Of a DNA stretch of 64,000 nt, positions 1 through 12,894 are shown in pieces. How positions within the stretch are numbered: position 1 is the first letter of the stretch; every line of letters starts with the position of its first letter. Source of the DNA: Turritopsis dohrnii. Taxonomy: Eukaryota; Cnidaria; Hydrozoa; Anthoathecata; Oceaniidae. The stretch is taken from the NCBI GenBank assembly GCA_027922465.2, contig BQMF02000019.1, positions 1,178,001-1,242,000 on the forward strand, given 5' to 3'. The position numbers and the translations under genes were made by a program. The notes below the pieces were generated by a model, which did not search any database, was not told the DNA's origin, and was given only the letters and a program-made list of their open reading frames with translations.

Positions 1-1102
1 TCCGGATCGCTGGTCGACTATGTACAAACTTGTATGTTTAATCTTAAGAAAGAAGATGAAAGTATTATACGTATTTTGTTCCACATTAGAAATAATGTGA
101 ATAACATAGAAATACTTACCAAAAACCTCCTAGCCACATTAGAAACAGTGGCTTGACTTGAATATTTCAGACAAGTGATTCGAATTTTTTAGACAACGGA
201 ACGTAAACCCCGTCTTTTTTAAGCCAATCAGAAAGAACGTTGATGCCCAGTGTAAAACCATTCTTCTACTTTGCTTATTTAACATAGCACAAGACATAAT
301 TAAATCAATTTGCAGAATTGAATAATATAGGAAAGTCGCAACAAATTTAGAATTTGAAAATTGAAATCAATTTTCAATTTTTCAAAAAATTGAAAATGGA
401 TATGAAAATCAAATTATATCAGAAAATGCAATTATCTGTTTAAAAAATTCACAAAAATTGATTTTTTTTTAAATTAACGTTTCTATACACGGACGGTCAT
501 ACGTACATACTCGATACACGATCCGACCTGAAACTGACGTCGAAGATACGTTATTCTTGACGTGAAATAGAGGACGTCGTAGCTACGTTGGTTGCCTACG
601 TCTTAAATGTGTTTCATTTCAACACCTATTCACAACGTCATAGCAACGTCAGTAAGGACATCGATATGACGTATTCTCAGCGAAACTTTCCCAGCTGGGG
701 TATTATTTCTATTTCCCACAATTAGTAACACTGAGTTGGCGTTTAATTTTTGAATAGGGACTTACTGACTTTCATAACAATTACGAAAACGAAAAATCAT
801 TTAAAATGAAACGATTTTACGTGACGAACACATAGATTTTTACAAAGAAAAATGTTACCTTCATCATATAAAGTGATAGTGTTGCAGCTTACAAATGTCT
901 GTCTTACTACTATGTATATTATCGTTTGATATTTGTTGTTACAGAGATTATATTGATTGTATTGACGATCAGTCCTTGTACATGACCTCACGTGATGTAG
1001 CGGTCAATGCTTCACTGGGAATCTTTTATTATAGAATATCGTGACTTGTTGACTTTAGGACACCCGTGGTGGAGTAAAGTATTTAAAATACCCGTGGTTT
1101 CT
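1..1102. other. unannotated AT-rich DNA
   Basis: I see no coding exon, RNA gene or clear element end here. Short self-complementary AT tracts occur near 350-400. The short reading frames lack family resemblance or splice context. Confidence 0.5.
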
Positions 1103-1128
1103 CCTACTACTACTACTACTACTACTCC
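1103..1128. repeat. trinucleotide microsatellite (TAC)n
   Basis: About seven tandem CTA/TAC units sit just before the satellite array. On the minus strand they give a serine run in an otherwise meaningless reading frame. Confidence 0.8.
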
Positions 1129-1164
1129 TCCAAGTTATGAACGTTTTCGTGCAGCGTTTCCATG

Positions 1165-3490
1165 ACATCGTTGCCGAATTCGCAAATTTGGTCAAATTAG
1201 GACTTCCAGTTGACCAATTTTCATGAAAATTTGCACAGAGCACAATTGAAAGGTGCTGATTTCGAATTTGACAATGATTTTGCCAGGTCTGACTAAAATT
1301 GGCCAATTTAGGCCAAATTTGGACCAAATTTCGAAAGTTCTTCAATTTTCATGAAATTTTGCACGGATCACAATTGAAAGGTGCTGATTTCAAATTTGAC
1401 AATGATTTTGTCAGGTTTGACTAAAATTGGCCAAATTTGGACCAAATTTGGACCAAATTTCGGAAGTTCTTCAATTTTCGCAAAAATTTGCACGGATCAC
1501 ATTTGATAGGTGCTGATTTCGAATTTAACAAAGATATTGCCAGGTTTGACTAAAATTGGCCAATTTAGGCCAAATTTGGACCAAGTTTCGAAAGTTCTTC
1601 AATTTTCATGAAATTTTGCACGGATCACAATTGAAAGGTGCTGATTTCAAATTTGACAATCATATTGCCAGGTTTGACTAAAACTGGCCAATTTAGGCCA
1701 TATTTGGACCAAATTTCAAAAGTTCTTCAATTTTCATGAAATTTTGCACGGATCACAATTGAAAGGTGCTGATTTCAAATTTGACAATGATATTGCCAGG
1801 TTTGACTAAAATTGGCCAATTTAGGCCATATTTGGACCAAATTTCGAAAGTTCTTCAATTTTCATGAAATTTTGCACGGATCACATTTGGAAGGTGCTGA
1901 TTTCAAATTTGACAATGATTTTGTCATGTTTGACTAAAATTGGCCAATTTAGGCCAAATTTGGACCAAATTTCGGAAGTTCTTCAATTTTCGCAAAAATT
2001 TGCACGGATCACATTTGATAGGTGCTGATTTCGAATTTAACAAAGATATTGCCAGGTTTGACTAAAATTGGCCAATTTAGGCCAAATTTGGACCAAGTTT
2101 CGAAAGTTCTTCAATTTTCATGAAATTTTGCACGGATCACAATTGAAAGGTGCTGATTTCAAATTTGACAATCATATTGCCAGGTTTGACTAAAATTGGC
2201 CAATTTAGGCCATATTTGGACCAAATTTCGAAAGTTCTTCAATTTTCAGGAAATTTTGCACGGATCACAATTGAAAGGTGCTGATTTCAAATTTGACAAT
2301 GATATTGCCAGGTTTGACTAAAATTGGCCAATTTAGGCCATATTTGGACCAAAATTCGAAAGTTCTTCAATTTTCATGAAATTTTGCACGGATCACATTT
2401 GGAAGGTGCTGATTTCAAATTTGACAATGATTTTGTCATGTTTGACTAAAATTGGCCAATTTAGGCCATATTTGGACCAAGTTTCGAAAGTTCTTCAATT
2501 TTCATGAAATTTTGCACGGATCACAATTGAAAGGTGCTGATTTCAAATTTGACAATCATATTGCCAGGTTTGACTAAAATTGGCCAATTTAGGCCATATT
2601 TGGACCAAATTTCGAAAGTTCTTCAATTTTCAGGAAATTTTGCACGGATCACAATTGAAAGGTGCTGATTTCAAATTTGACAATGATATTGCCAGGTTTG
2701 ACTAAAATTGGCCAATTTAGGCCATATTTGGACCAAAATTCGAAAGTTCTTCAATTTTCATGAAATTTTGCACGGATCACATTTGGAAGGTGCTGATTTC
2801 AAATTTGACAATGATTTTGTCATGTTTGACTAAAATTGGCCAATTTAGGCCAAATTTGGACCAAATTTCGAAAGTTCTTCAATTTTCATGAAATTTTGCA
2901 CGGATCACATTTGGAAGGTGCTGATTTCAAATTTGACAATGATTTTGTCATGTTTGACTAAAATTGGCCAATTTAGGCCAAATTTGGACCAAATTTCGGA
3001 AGTTCTTCAATTTTCGCAAAAATTTGCACGGATCACATTTGATAGGTGCTGATTTCGAATTTAACAAAGATATTGCCAGGTTTGACTAAAATTGGCCAAT
3101 TTAGGCCAAATTTGGACCAAGTTTCGAAAGTTCTTCAATTTTCATGAAATTTTGCACGGATCACAATTGAAAGGTGCTGATTTCAAATTTGACAATGATT
3201 TTGCCAGGTTTTACTAAAATTAAGCAATTTAGGTCAAATTTGGACCAATTCAAAAAGTTCTTCAAATTTCAAAAAATTTTGCTCCGATCACATTTAAAAG
3301 GTGCTGATTACGAATTTGTGAGTCATTTTGTCAGATTTGACGAGAAATGGGTAATTCGGGCCAAATTTGGATCAAACTTAGAAAGTTCTGCAATATTCAT
3401 AAAAATTTCTACAATGCACAATTAGAAGTTGCTGATTTTGAATTTGCCAGTTATTTTATTAGATTTGAACATAATTTGGTAATTCGGCAA
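1165..3490. repeat. 128-bp tandem satellite, about 18 monomers
   Basis: The anchor TTCAATTTTC recurs at 1341, 1470, 1598, 1726, 1854, 1982, 2110, 2238, 2366, 2494, 2622, 2750, 2878, 3006 and 3134. The spacing is almost exactly 128 bp, with one 129-bp step. Monomers share TTTGCACGGATCAC, AGGTGCTGATTTC and TTGGCCAATTTAGGCC. Edge monomers (before 1300 and after 3200) are more diverged, as usual for satellite borders. Variant monomers recur at multiples of 128 bp, showing higher-order duplication. Open frames in the array are by-products of the repeat. The monomer resembles sequence in the arms of the fold-back element at 31.1-34.2 kb. Confidence 0.95.
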
Positions 3491-6375
3491 CGTTGTATTT
3501 TTGAGACTAAATATGCATCGTTGTGTTACGTCCTGAAGTCTTCAAGCCAAGCGGCTTCTTGTTATTGTATTAACTGAGTGTATCAATAATATACTTATTA
3601 AAAGTCGATTAAGACAAAAAAAATTTCCCGGATTGGATCTAGCTAGTATTCTGGGAAGGATTTATCACTGAAAAGGCAGGTAGCTGTTTGCAACAAATGT
3701 ACCACTATTGAGACAGCAAATACTTCGTCAAATTGTTCATTGCGGATCGTAAATTTAAAGAGTACAATGAGTAATGAAAACAGTGTTAAAACGACTGTCA
3801 TGCTATGCGTGTATTTTCATACACGACTTTCCTATTAAATAGTGATCAGCCTGACATGAAACTCTTTTTCACTATGATAAGTAAGAATTCCCAACGGACA
3901 AAATTAAATAATTCAATACTTTTGCACCTTGCGTTGGAAATTCAAAGTCAACATACCTTTATGTCATGGATCTCACGTAAGTCTGTTTTCTGTTTAAAAA
4001 AAGTCAATCAGTACTTTTTGCAAGTGCACTACTCTTAAAGTTCGTTCAATGAGCATCCCGAGGTCACATTTGTTAAAACTCTCTGCGAATGAGTGCATTT
4101 CTGTAGAAATATACACACTATTTCAATGAAAATGCTCTTCGTCGCAGTGACTTTTTTGCCCACTGGGATATTTCTTCAAGCGAATCAATATTGACAGTCG
4201 CAAAACATCAGCATAATCAACTCAATATATTTTCACAATTTTTTGCTATTATCAAGAGAAAAAAAATAGAAAAGTGGCAAGCAAGTACCAATAACTTTGT
4301 AAAAGTAATGTAAAATTTCATTGACATACTCCTTATGTTATTGGTTTTTGGATTTCTGGGTAAGCAAGAAATACTTTATGATCGTCCGTGTTTTTCTGGT
4401 TTTTTGTTTTTTTTTCATCTTACTGTGCAAACCTACGCATTTTTGTTTTTTAAATTTCATTGGTTCATAAAAAAGCCGTCTCAATCGTGATTGGTGCATA
4501 ATGCCCGATTTCTACGAAAGGGTGCTAATATAGCCACCTTAACTTCAATAGCGACAGTTTATTAGCTTGAATTCCGTCATGTGATCATCCGGGTATTTTT
4601 CGACTTTACGTTTGCACGCCGTTTGCATAATGGCAGAAGAAACCGAAGAAACCCACATCCACATTGATTGATCAATACTGAATAGATTTAAAAGAAGATT
4701 TACACTTTCAAAACCAAAAGTAAAGGGTAGAAATTTATAATTATCTTACAATGATTCTACTGCGTTCATTCCTTTCTAAAAACAAGTTCTCAGTGTTTTG
4801 TAAAAACAGTGTGTGCAACTTTTATTTTTTGGAAAATGCCTGGGATTCTTTTAAGCCTTTCTAGATACAAAATACCGTTTGTTTCATGTGTGGGCTGTAG
4901 TGCCTTTTAAGCTCTGGATAGATACAGCTCAGCTCAGTTTCCTCTTCAGCTCCAACAACATACAAGGAATGTCTTGTCTACCCTCTGCCTGTGCATCTCA
5001 TTTTATGTTTGATGTTTCTCTAGCTATTTCAGCTTATATAATACTTGTATAGTTCTTGGCTGTATTATCAATGTCCTGAGTTAGGAATGGGGATTTACTA
5101 TTTACAATAGCAAATTGAAACTTACCTCGATTGTCTGTAAATTCTAAATACTGGACATCTTTTAACGCAAATTTCTGTTTTCAGTTATAGTTTAGGTCAT
5201 ATTTTTCATAATCCTAATCTTTGTTTACTTTTTGTGTTTGGGAAGTCTTTTCATAATTAGGAAGATTGACCGTACATACGTAATCACAGTGATATCTGAA
5301 AGCATATAAATTTGATGTTATTTTGTTCATTAAGTTTATTAGGAGTTAATGTAAGGTTCGTATTGTGTCAGTTATGCTTTCATAATGCCCTGGCGTGTAT
5401 ACGTAATTAAAAATTTATTGCTTTTTAAGTTTCTGAATCAATTTTTATAATCTTTTCATGAAATTTAGTTCAGATAATGCATGTTTTTAAATTAAAAAGA
5501 TGGCAATGACATATTGTTACTCGAATTAAAGCACAAATTTCTGTTTTCAGTTATGTATGTTGATTTTGTATGTATATATAGATGTATTTAATATCATTAA
5601 AATCTACGCTTTCCTTTTTGTCCTTTTGAATTAGGAATTCCGTTAGGAAGATTGACAAGACATTAAATTCATAACATTTACATTGACTTACATGCATACT
5701 CATTGTCTTATCTGAATTGATCACTGAATCCTTAATATCATTTGGTACCAACAAAATAAAGAACATTATGTCATTAAGATATAATCAAGTTTATTGGTTA
5801 ATCAAGTTTTGCATAGTGACGATTATGTTTTTTTCCAGATTTTTGGGGAGTACATGATCAGAAATTTAATAAATATATATTGCGGATTGAACTTTTCTTA
5901 AATTTTAAGAATGTCATAGTCTTTCTTTTTCGTAATGACAGCTATATATTTTTCAGTAATAATCATTCAGCTTGATGGTACAAACAGTTTTTTATGAAAA
6001 GCTTAAGAATGACATAAAGAAAAGCTCATTTTCTTCTTCAATTTTGCAGAAATCCTTCTGCCCAATAGGGCATTTTGTTATTGGTTATTTTGCCCGTTGT
6101 TGTAGGTATTTTGATGTATACAGCAATTCTTTGAAAAATTAAAATTCGGCTCGACTCTCTTTCCTGGTTTAATCTCGTTATCTCGAAAGTGGCGCTATTT
6201 CGAGCTTTTTATCCGGTCCTTTGAGAGTTCCAAATAGCTAGAATCGACTGTAGATTTTGTGAAATTTCTATGTCTTAAAGTTGGATGTTTGGTTCTTATC
6301 TTTATAGATGGTCCAACCTGAATGATGGTGATTCAATCGCGTTGTTAAATTTGACATTGCAAATAATGATCAAAT
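3491..6375. other. unannotated DNA with a weak diverged duplication
   Basis: No gene is recognised. Segments near 5160-5270 and 5525-5670 share ATTTCTGTTTTCAGTTAT and TTAGGAAGATTGAC about 365 bp apart, suggesting an old tandem duplication. A short ATG frame at 4630 (acidic, 13 codons) has no supporting donor site and is not called. Confidence 0.4.
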
Positions 6376-6788
6376 CATACCGTATTCTTTCTAATAAGCG
6401 CCCGGGCGCTTATAAATTTTACTAAAGTTAGAGGGCGCTAATTGGAGAGGGGCGTTCATAAAAAAAATTTTGAAATGGTCATGCTAACTGTGGAACGAGG
6501 CATTGCTTTTTATCATAAAAGAATAAAAACAGCTGTACTTTTCATGGCAACGAAAGAAGATTTTGTACTCATAACTTACATTTAGACATCACGAAAATAT
6601 AGTATTCCGTTTCTATAAAACAATTTTCGCTTTTTGTTAATTTCTGAGTTTATGTTAAGTCACTCTAATAAGCGCTGGGGCGCTTATTGGAGAGGGGCGC
6701 TTATAAAAGTATTTTCGACTAGAGGAGGGCGCTTATTAGAGAGAGGCACTTACTGGAGAGGGGCGCTAATTAGAGAGAATACGGTATG
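6376..6788. mobile_element. short TIR element (MITE-like) rich in GCGCTTATT motifs
   Basis: The left end reads CATACCGTATTCTTTCTAAT and the right end is its near-perfect inverse complement (ATTAGAGAGAATACGGTATG). That gives terminal inverted repeats of about 27 bp on a 413-bp element. Inside, motifs such as AAGCGCCC and GAGAGGGGCGCTTAT are repeated in both orientations at each side. There is no coding capacity. I cannot define the target-site duplication. A related single end seems present at 52,040-52,145. Confidence 0.7.
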
Positions 6789-8163
6789 CTTTATATAACT
6801 CGCGATACAAACAAAGTCCATCCATCCGAAAAAGAGCTTTAAGTTTATTTTGAGCCTAAGTCACGATACACCATTTTATGTTTTGAAATAATCTGTAAGG
6901 CATCAAACTTTTCAGCGAAAACTTTTATAATAATGTTTGAAAGAACGAGGCAAGTGTTGTTTATAAACTCGATCACCCAAGCAAATAATACAAGGTTTAC
7001 ACCATGAAGTTTTGATGCTTTCAAATTGTTAGATGAACTATATGCTATTATATGTAGAGCTTATGGTTGCACTTAAAGTAGAATAGATTTTCCAGGGGCC
7101 CTTGAGAGCAACGGCAGTATACTTTCAAAATGGTCAAAAGGCAGTTTCGTGACCTAAATACAAAATTTGGTCAATTTGATTTTTCTGGAGAGAAATTATG
7201 GTTTTCTCATGTTTTTGATGTCAATCTCGATGTTCCAATCATCCGTGTAAAATTAAGTCATCTTATGAACATTCAAAAACCACCTTGTAAATATCATATG
7301 GAGCTTCTACGTCATAGCTCAAATTGCTGATTACTCAGTAAAACGTGTTCTGAGTTTCTATGTTACACATCTTCAGATGCACAAGCGTTGAATACCACAT
7401 GTCATAAGGAGAAGTAGAAACAACACTTTTAAAAAATTCACGAAGCTTTTGGTAACAACAATTACATCTTCAGGTAAATTTTTATTTATTTAGTTGGTTG
7501 AACTTTAACAACGTTGGCTAAACAAATATCGAGTTGTATACCGTTATAAGTTTCCATAGAAACTGAAAACTAATCTACTCTTGATGTCATAAAAAAGGAA
7601 TTTGATCAATTACCTTAGTTTTAAGAATAACATCATTTGTGTGATCACGCTCACCATAATGAATTTTCAAATCCTCGACCACAAATAAAACACGTAAGTA
7701 TATGTGTTTCGGCAAATACATTTGGTTGTTAGTTTTATGCAACGTCTTTCGAGAAACAGACGATCAAAAGTGATAGTGAATAAAACTTTCAGGTTTGTTT
7801 CATATTTGTTTTCTGTTTAACTTCTTTTTTTTAAGGTTTTTTTCTTTGCATCAGATTCAACGCAAAAAAATCAATATTCCGATAGCTTTAGAAGAGAAAT
7901 TTGTAAAGCTTTTACCAGCAAACCAAAAGTTAATCACAGACCATCTATGACAGAACTAGAATGCTTCTACACAGCTTATCAATTACAAACCATCAGGTTT
8001 ATCTTTATGAAAGCAAGTGTTGGGGTTGGTATGTTTAGATCTATCTATCAGATTTATCAAGTTGTGTGAATTCGCACAATTTGACATCTAACTTCGAAGC
8101 AGCCCAACACTATTCAATGTTCTTAGGGAAAGAGGTAGCGACTTCTTCTTGAGTGTAATAAGA
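6789..8163. other. unannotated AT-rich DNA
   Basis: I find no supported gene or element. The 66-codon frame at 7130 has no recognisable family and no clear splice context. Confidence 0.4.
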
Positions 8164-8200
8164 CTAGCATCCTAGGTAAAAAGTTTTATCGTGTCTAACT
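8164..8200 (-). mobile_element. orphan Helitron-like 3' end (ACCTAGGATGCTAG type)
   Basis: Read on the minus strand the segment ends TTTTTACCTAGGATGCTAG and is followed by T. The same end, with two changes, occurs at 38,308 directly against a Helitron 5' end. This suggests a terminus of a second Helitron family. The rest of the element cannot be traced here. Confidence 0.35.
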
Positions 8201-8840
8201 ACGAACACGATGGTCAAAAACCCATCTTTCCCGTGTCGCATGTGTTTTTGTAAAAGAATTTATGGTAGTTATGTACTTTTTCTGTAGATAGTGGTAAGTT
8301 ATTAAATAACTTTGCTTCATTGTATCTGAATGCTTAACCAAGTTCAAATTAAACCTTTGGAAGTACAAGGTGGTACCTATTATTTTGAGTAGCTTTACTG
8401 TATTGATGAATTTGGAAGTATCCTTCAGAATTTCTACGTATTTTGTTTTTTTCATTATGATGTTAATCGGCCAAAGCAACATATTTGCATCTTTAACAAA
8501 GTATTTTTTGTGCGCTGATACTTTCACTTTTTATTTTTTCACTTATAGAGGCAACAGTTTGCTAACAGATAGATATACATAGTTAAGAATATTTAATTGT
8601 GACACACCTAAAATATGCATATTTAAACTCAAGTAAATTTTGATGTTAATTGACAAGAAATTGCGAAAATCTTTTAAATTTTAAATTGTTCATTGGATTT
8701 CTCAATCGGTTTTACCTAAAAAGTACTAGCTTCTAATGCAGGGTCTATTTTTAACAGTCGAAATAAGACAAGTTGAAAATTAATTATTCTCGTTTTTTTG
8801 CTAATTTCAAAAATTTTTATAGATCTTTTATTTAATAGAA

Positions 8841-9196
8841 CTAGCCGCCAAGGCGGCGTCGCTCGCCGCTCATGTTCAGCTTGCGTTGCGTTCACAAAAA
8901 ATGAAATTAAGGAATTGGCAATGATAAGTGTGCCCATGTGACAGAGCTTGAAATTCTGAGCAAGAAAATGTATAAAATCATATGCCTATGACGTACCGTT
9001 TCGGAGATATCGTCGACAAAGTTTTGATGATGTCTTAGAGCCCCGTCCCCAAAATTTTGTCCAAATTTTTTCGTCAGGGTCTCAATACAATGGTTTCACA
9101 ATGACGTCGCACAAAATATAATATAATAATCTCTTCATAACTCAATCTACCATTTTGCAGGACAGACAAACGAAGAATCGGCTATTAATATATAGA
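8841..9196 (-). mobile_element. non-autonomous Helitron, array unit 1
   Basis: On the minus strand the unit starts TCTATATATTAATAGCCGAT and ends in CTAG. Just before CTAG is a hairpin with stem GGCGGCG, loop AGCGA and stem CGCCGCC (degenerate here), then a 7-nt spacer TTGGCGG. A 5' TC, a 3' hairpin and CTAG followed by T are the defining Helitron ends. The host base at 8840 is A, as expected. It has no Rep/helicase coding sequence, so it would depend on another element. Confidence 0.8.
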
Positions 9197-9666
9197 CTAG
9201 CCGCTAAGGCGGCATCGCTTGCCGCCCATGTTGAGCCTGCGTTGTGTCACCTCCCAAAGAGCTCACGAAAAACAGAATCAAGGAGTTGACAATGGAAAGT
9301 GCTACCGTCTTGTAGAGCTTGAAATTCTGAGCAAGAAAATGTATAGGATCATATGTCTATGACGCACCGTTTCGAAGATATCGTCAATCAAAAGTTTTGA
9401 TGACGTCATAGAGCCCCGTCCCCAAAAAGTTTGCCCAAATTTTTTCGTCACTCCATGGCGAATATCGTGGACCCCAAAAAACGTCAGTTATCTCTATTGG
9501 TTACCGAGATAATTTTCCCTAAACGTCGCATGCGATAAGGCTCTCAATACAGTGGTTTCATACTGACGTCGCACAAAATAAAATGAAATAATTTCTCTCA
9601 CAGCTCACCTACCATTTCGCGAGACAGACAAACAAACAAACAGAGAATCGGCTATTAATATATAGA
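9197..9666 (-). mobile_element. non-autonomous Helitron, array unit 2
   Basis: Same ends as unit 1, joined directly: minus-strand CTAG of one copy abuts TCTATATATT of the next. The interior carries a TGACGTCA palindrome at 9401 and the block GGACCCCAAAAAACGTCAGT shared with units 3 and the copies at 18.5 and 37.9 kb. A run of CAAA near the 5' end is typical of this family. No coding sequence. Confidence 0.8.
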
Positions 9667-10152
9667 CTAGCCGCCAAGGCGGCGTCGCTCCCCGCCCATG
9701 TTCAGCCTGCGTTGAGTTCACAAAAAATAAAATTAAGGAATTGGCAATGACAAGTGTACCCATGTTGTAGAGCTTGAAAAGGTGATCACGAAAATGTATG
9801 GGATCGTTTTGCTACGACCAACCGTTACGGAGATATCATCGTTCAAAGATTTTGATGACGTCACAGACTCGTCCCCAAAAAAAATTAGACCCAAATTTTT
9901 TGTCACCCCATCGCCTGTATCGCGGACCCCAAAAAACGTCAGTTATCCCTATTGGTTACGGAGATAATTTTCCCTAAACGTCACATTCGATTAGGGTCTC
10001 AATACAATGGTTTCACACTGACGTCGCGCACAAGAAGAGAAATAATTTATGTGTGATCTTACATTGCTGACTCTCTTTTGCAGTTCAAACCTACCATTTT
10101 GCGTGACTTACAAACAAACAGACAAACAGAGAATCGGCTATTAACATATAGA
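9667..10152 (-). mobile_element. non-autonomous Helitron, array unit 3
   Basis: Ends as in units 1 and 2, including the intact 3' hairpin close to CTAG. It has TGACGTCA at 9856 and a 61-codon frame (9782-9967) that is not coding. A short unique insert lies at about 10,040-10,080. Directly joined to units 2 and 4. Confidence 0.8.
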
Positions 10153-11001
10153 CTAGCCGCCAAGGCGGCGTCGCTCGCCGCCCATGTCCACCTGCTCTGT
10201 ATCACTCTATCAATAAACGTCAAATTTCCTTATAAACGGCTCGTACGACTTGTGTTCAACCAGAAGCAGATTCGAAGTCACAACCTCTGGTAAAGCTAAT
10301 CTTTTATCAGTGTAACAATACACTCAAAACGTAGAGAGAGAAAACTTCAACTTTTTATTAGCTTTTGTTTTAAAAAAGTTACGCGCTCTAACATGGGTGC
10401 TACCAAACAGGGCGAAAATGGTTTCTCTTCTTAAAAAGTTCACACGGAGGAGAAAAAAAAAGCACGTGCTAAATGAATAAATAGAATAAAAAAACGTTCG
10501 ATCTGAACGCTTAACAATTAAAAGAAGAAATTAATTTATTAAAAGAAAAGCAAAAAAAAAACATTTTGTTTTGATATGATACTCTTTTTTTACCTATCGG
10601 TTTTTAAACATTTTGATTGCTCAAAAAAAAAGTTCACCCGTCTCAGACAGTCAGGCAAGAGTTAGTGGCAAACCGAACATATGCTGCCACGTTCTGCCAC
10701 TGCTGCTTTTTGTCCAAAATGTTTAATCAGTTAGTTTCTTTGTATTTAGTTGATGTACTGTTTTCAAAGCCAAGTCAACGTGGAATATAAAACCAACAAT
10801 AATGATAAAAACAAAACGTTATTCCTGTTAGTTCACCAGCCCAAAAAAAGTCACGTTCGATTGGGGTTGCAATGTATTTGCTTCGAACTCACGTCGCACA
10901 CAAAAAAAAATAATTTCGCTCACAACTCAATCTACCATTTTGCGTGACTTACAAACAAACAAACAAACAAACAGATGGAGAATCGGCTATTAACATATAG
11001 A
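10153..11001 (-). mobile_element. non-autonomous Helitron, longer array unit 4
   Basis: This 849-bp unit has the family ends but a different interior, starting CACCTGCTCTGTATCAC on the plus strand. It contains A-rich tracts and a block closely matching unit 5 for nearly its whole length, so units 4 and 5 are a tandem pair. The same internal start reappears at 19,100. Confidence 0.8.
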
Positions 11002-11876
11002 CTAGCCGCCAAGGCGGCGTCGCTCACCGCCCATGTCCACCTGCTCTGTATCACTGTATCAATAAACGTCAAATTTTCTTATAAACGGCTCGTACAACTT
11101 GTGTTCAATCAGAAGCAGATTCGAAGTCACAACCTCTGGTAAAACCAATCTTTTATCAGTGTAACAATACACTCAAAACGTATAGAGAGAAAACTTCAAC
11201 TTTTTATTAGCTTTTGTTTTAAAAAAGTTACGCGCTCTAACATGGGTGCTATCAAACGTAAGGGAGAAATGGATTCTCTTCTTAAAAAGATCACACGGGA
11301 GGAGAGAAGAAAAGGCACGTGCTAAATGAATCAAGTAAATAAAAAAAACACTCGATCTGATATAAAATAAAATAGATTAAAAGAAATCGATTTAAGACAA
11401 CTATTGACAAAAGCAAAAAAAAATATTTTGTTTTATGATATATTTTTTTTACCTATAGGTTTTTAAACATTTTCATTACTCGAAAAAAAAGTTCACCCGT
11501 CTCAGACAGTCAGGCAAGGATACGTTAGGATACACTGGCAAACCGAGATGCTACCACGTTCTGCCACGGCTGCTTTTTGTCCAAAATGTTTTATCAGTTA
11601 GTTTCTTTGTATTTAGTTGATGTATTGTTTTCAAAGCCAAGTCAACGTGGAATATAAAACTAACAAAATAATAAAAACGAAACGTTATTCCTATTAGTTC
11701 ATCAGCCAAAAAAAGTCACGTTCGATTGGGGTTGCAATGTATTTGCTTCGAACTCACGTCGCACACAAAAAAAGAAATAATTTCGCTCACAACTCAATCT
11801 ACCATTTTGCGTGACTTACAAACAAACAAACAAACGCACAAACAAACAAACAGAGAATCGGCTATTAATATATAGA
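11002..11876 (-). mobile_element. non-autonomous Helitron, longer array unit 5
   Basis: About 875 bp, a close copy of unit 4 with scattered substitutions and small indels. The right side has an expanded CAAA-type run before the GAATCGGCTATTAATATATA end. The base following the right end is C rather than the expected T, so this outer junction has changed or the boundary is off by a few bases. Confidence 0.8.
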
Positions 11877-12389
11877 CATGGATGTGGTGTTAAAACCTCC
11901 AAGTATAAGACATACCCATTCAACGATTTGAATTACAATCAATTACTTACTGTGAAAAGGAAAATTCAAATTTGATTCTGAAACTTAAAGTGCAAGCAAC
12001 TGATTTTATGCTGATATCGCAGATTCCACCAGTTCTAAATTACTTCTTCTTTTCTAAACTTCCATTTAGTTCCAGACGTTTACATACCTAGTTCACCGAA
12101 GTTCGTACAGCAAACATCTTGAACTATCAGTCTGAACAAATTTCTTTTTCTTCAGTGGAACAGTGACACAAGCACAAGTGAGTTACGGACTAGTGAAATT
12201 TTTTGTCCAGAAATAACTCATACAAATTTATCCTTAATTGCACGAGCATATACAACGTGCGATTACATGCTAATCACACTTAAGCTTAAAACCTCGCAAA
12301 CATTTTGTTGTTTGTTACACGAAGAGCATTTGTTTCCTGAAGCTTATTTTATCGAATGTTATGGTAATTCAAAATGAAATAAACAAAAG
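11877..12389. other. unannotated DNA with a dispersed repeat
   Basis: No gene is seen. Around 12,230-12,290 the sequence (TTAATTGCACGAGC, GTGCGATTACATGCTAAT) resembles 46,720-46,770, so a dispersed repeat is present. Its ends are not defined. Confidence 0.35.
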
Positions 12390-12481
12390 ATTCGAATGTT
12401 TTGAAACAAAAGATTCGAATGTTTTGAAACAAAATATTCGAATGTTTTGAAACAAAAGATTGGATTGTTTGAAAAGTCTCA
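12390..12481. repeat. 23-bp tandem repeat, four copies
   Basis: The unit ATTCGAATGTTTTGAAAC plus five bases starts at 12,390, 12,413, 12,436 and 12,459 (last copy altered). 23 bp is not a multiple of 3. Confidence 0.9.
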
Positions 12482-12894
12482 CGATCGCTTGTAATTTCAC
12501 AAGTAAGATTACGGATTAATTGCACTCTCATATGAGGCGCCGTTTTTGTTAAAACACCAAACCGTGTGATTAATTTGGAAATTAGCTTTGTGTTCTTTCT
12601 TATCTGGTTACCTGATATTTTCATGGTGATAATTGAATATATTTATATTTCAGAGAGCAAGGTCATTGCAGCCAATTACATAGTCGTATTACATAACAGG
12701 AGGACCTCATCGTTCACGAGTAATAACCTGATCAGGGTAATACAAAAGTGTAAACTAAAGAATTTAGATTTTCTAAAACTAAATTTTCAAAACTTCAAAT
12801 TTTAAAAGTAGCCAACGACTGCCTTTAGGTTGTCTGTCAAAGAAATTCATCAATGTAATCTTGATCTTGATTTTTCCTAGAACTTGATCAAAAT

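Noticed and set aside
1055..1345. 96-codon minus-strand frame at the satellite edge
   Set aside because: It is a translation of the 128-bp monomer plus a Ser run from the TAC microsatellite; the same frames recur through the array without selection.
3174..3577. two overlapping plus-strand frames of 83 and 76 codons
   Set aside because: They are translations of diverged satellite monomers with no start context or homology.
4629..4671. ATG frame reading MAEETEETHIHID as a possible first exon
   Set aside because: It runs straight to a stop without a GT donor and has no partner exon.
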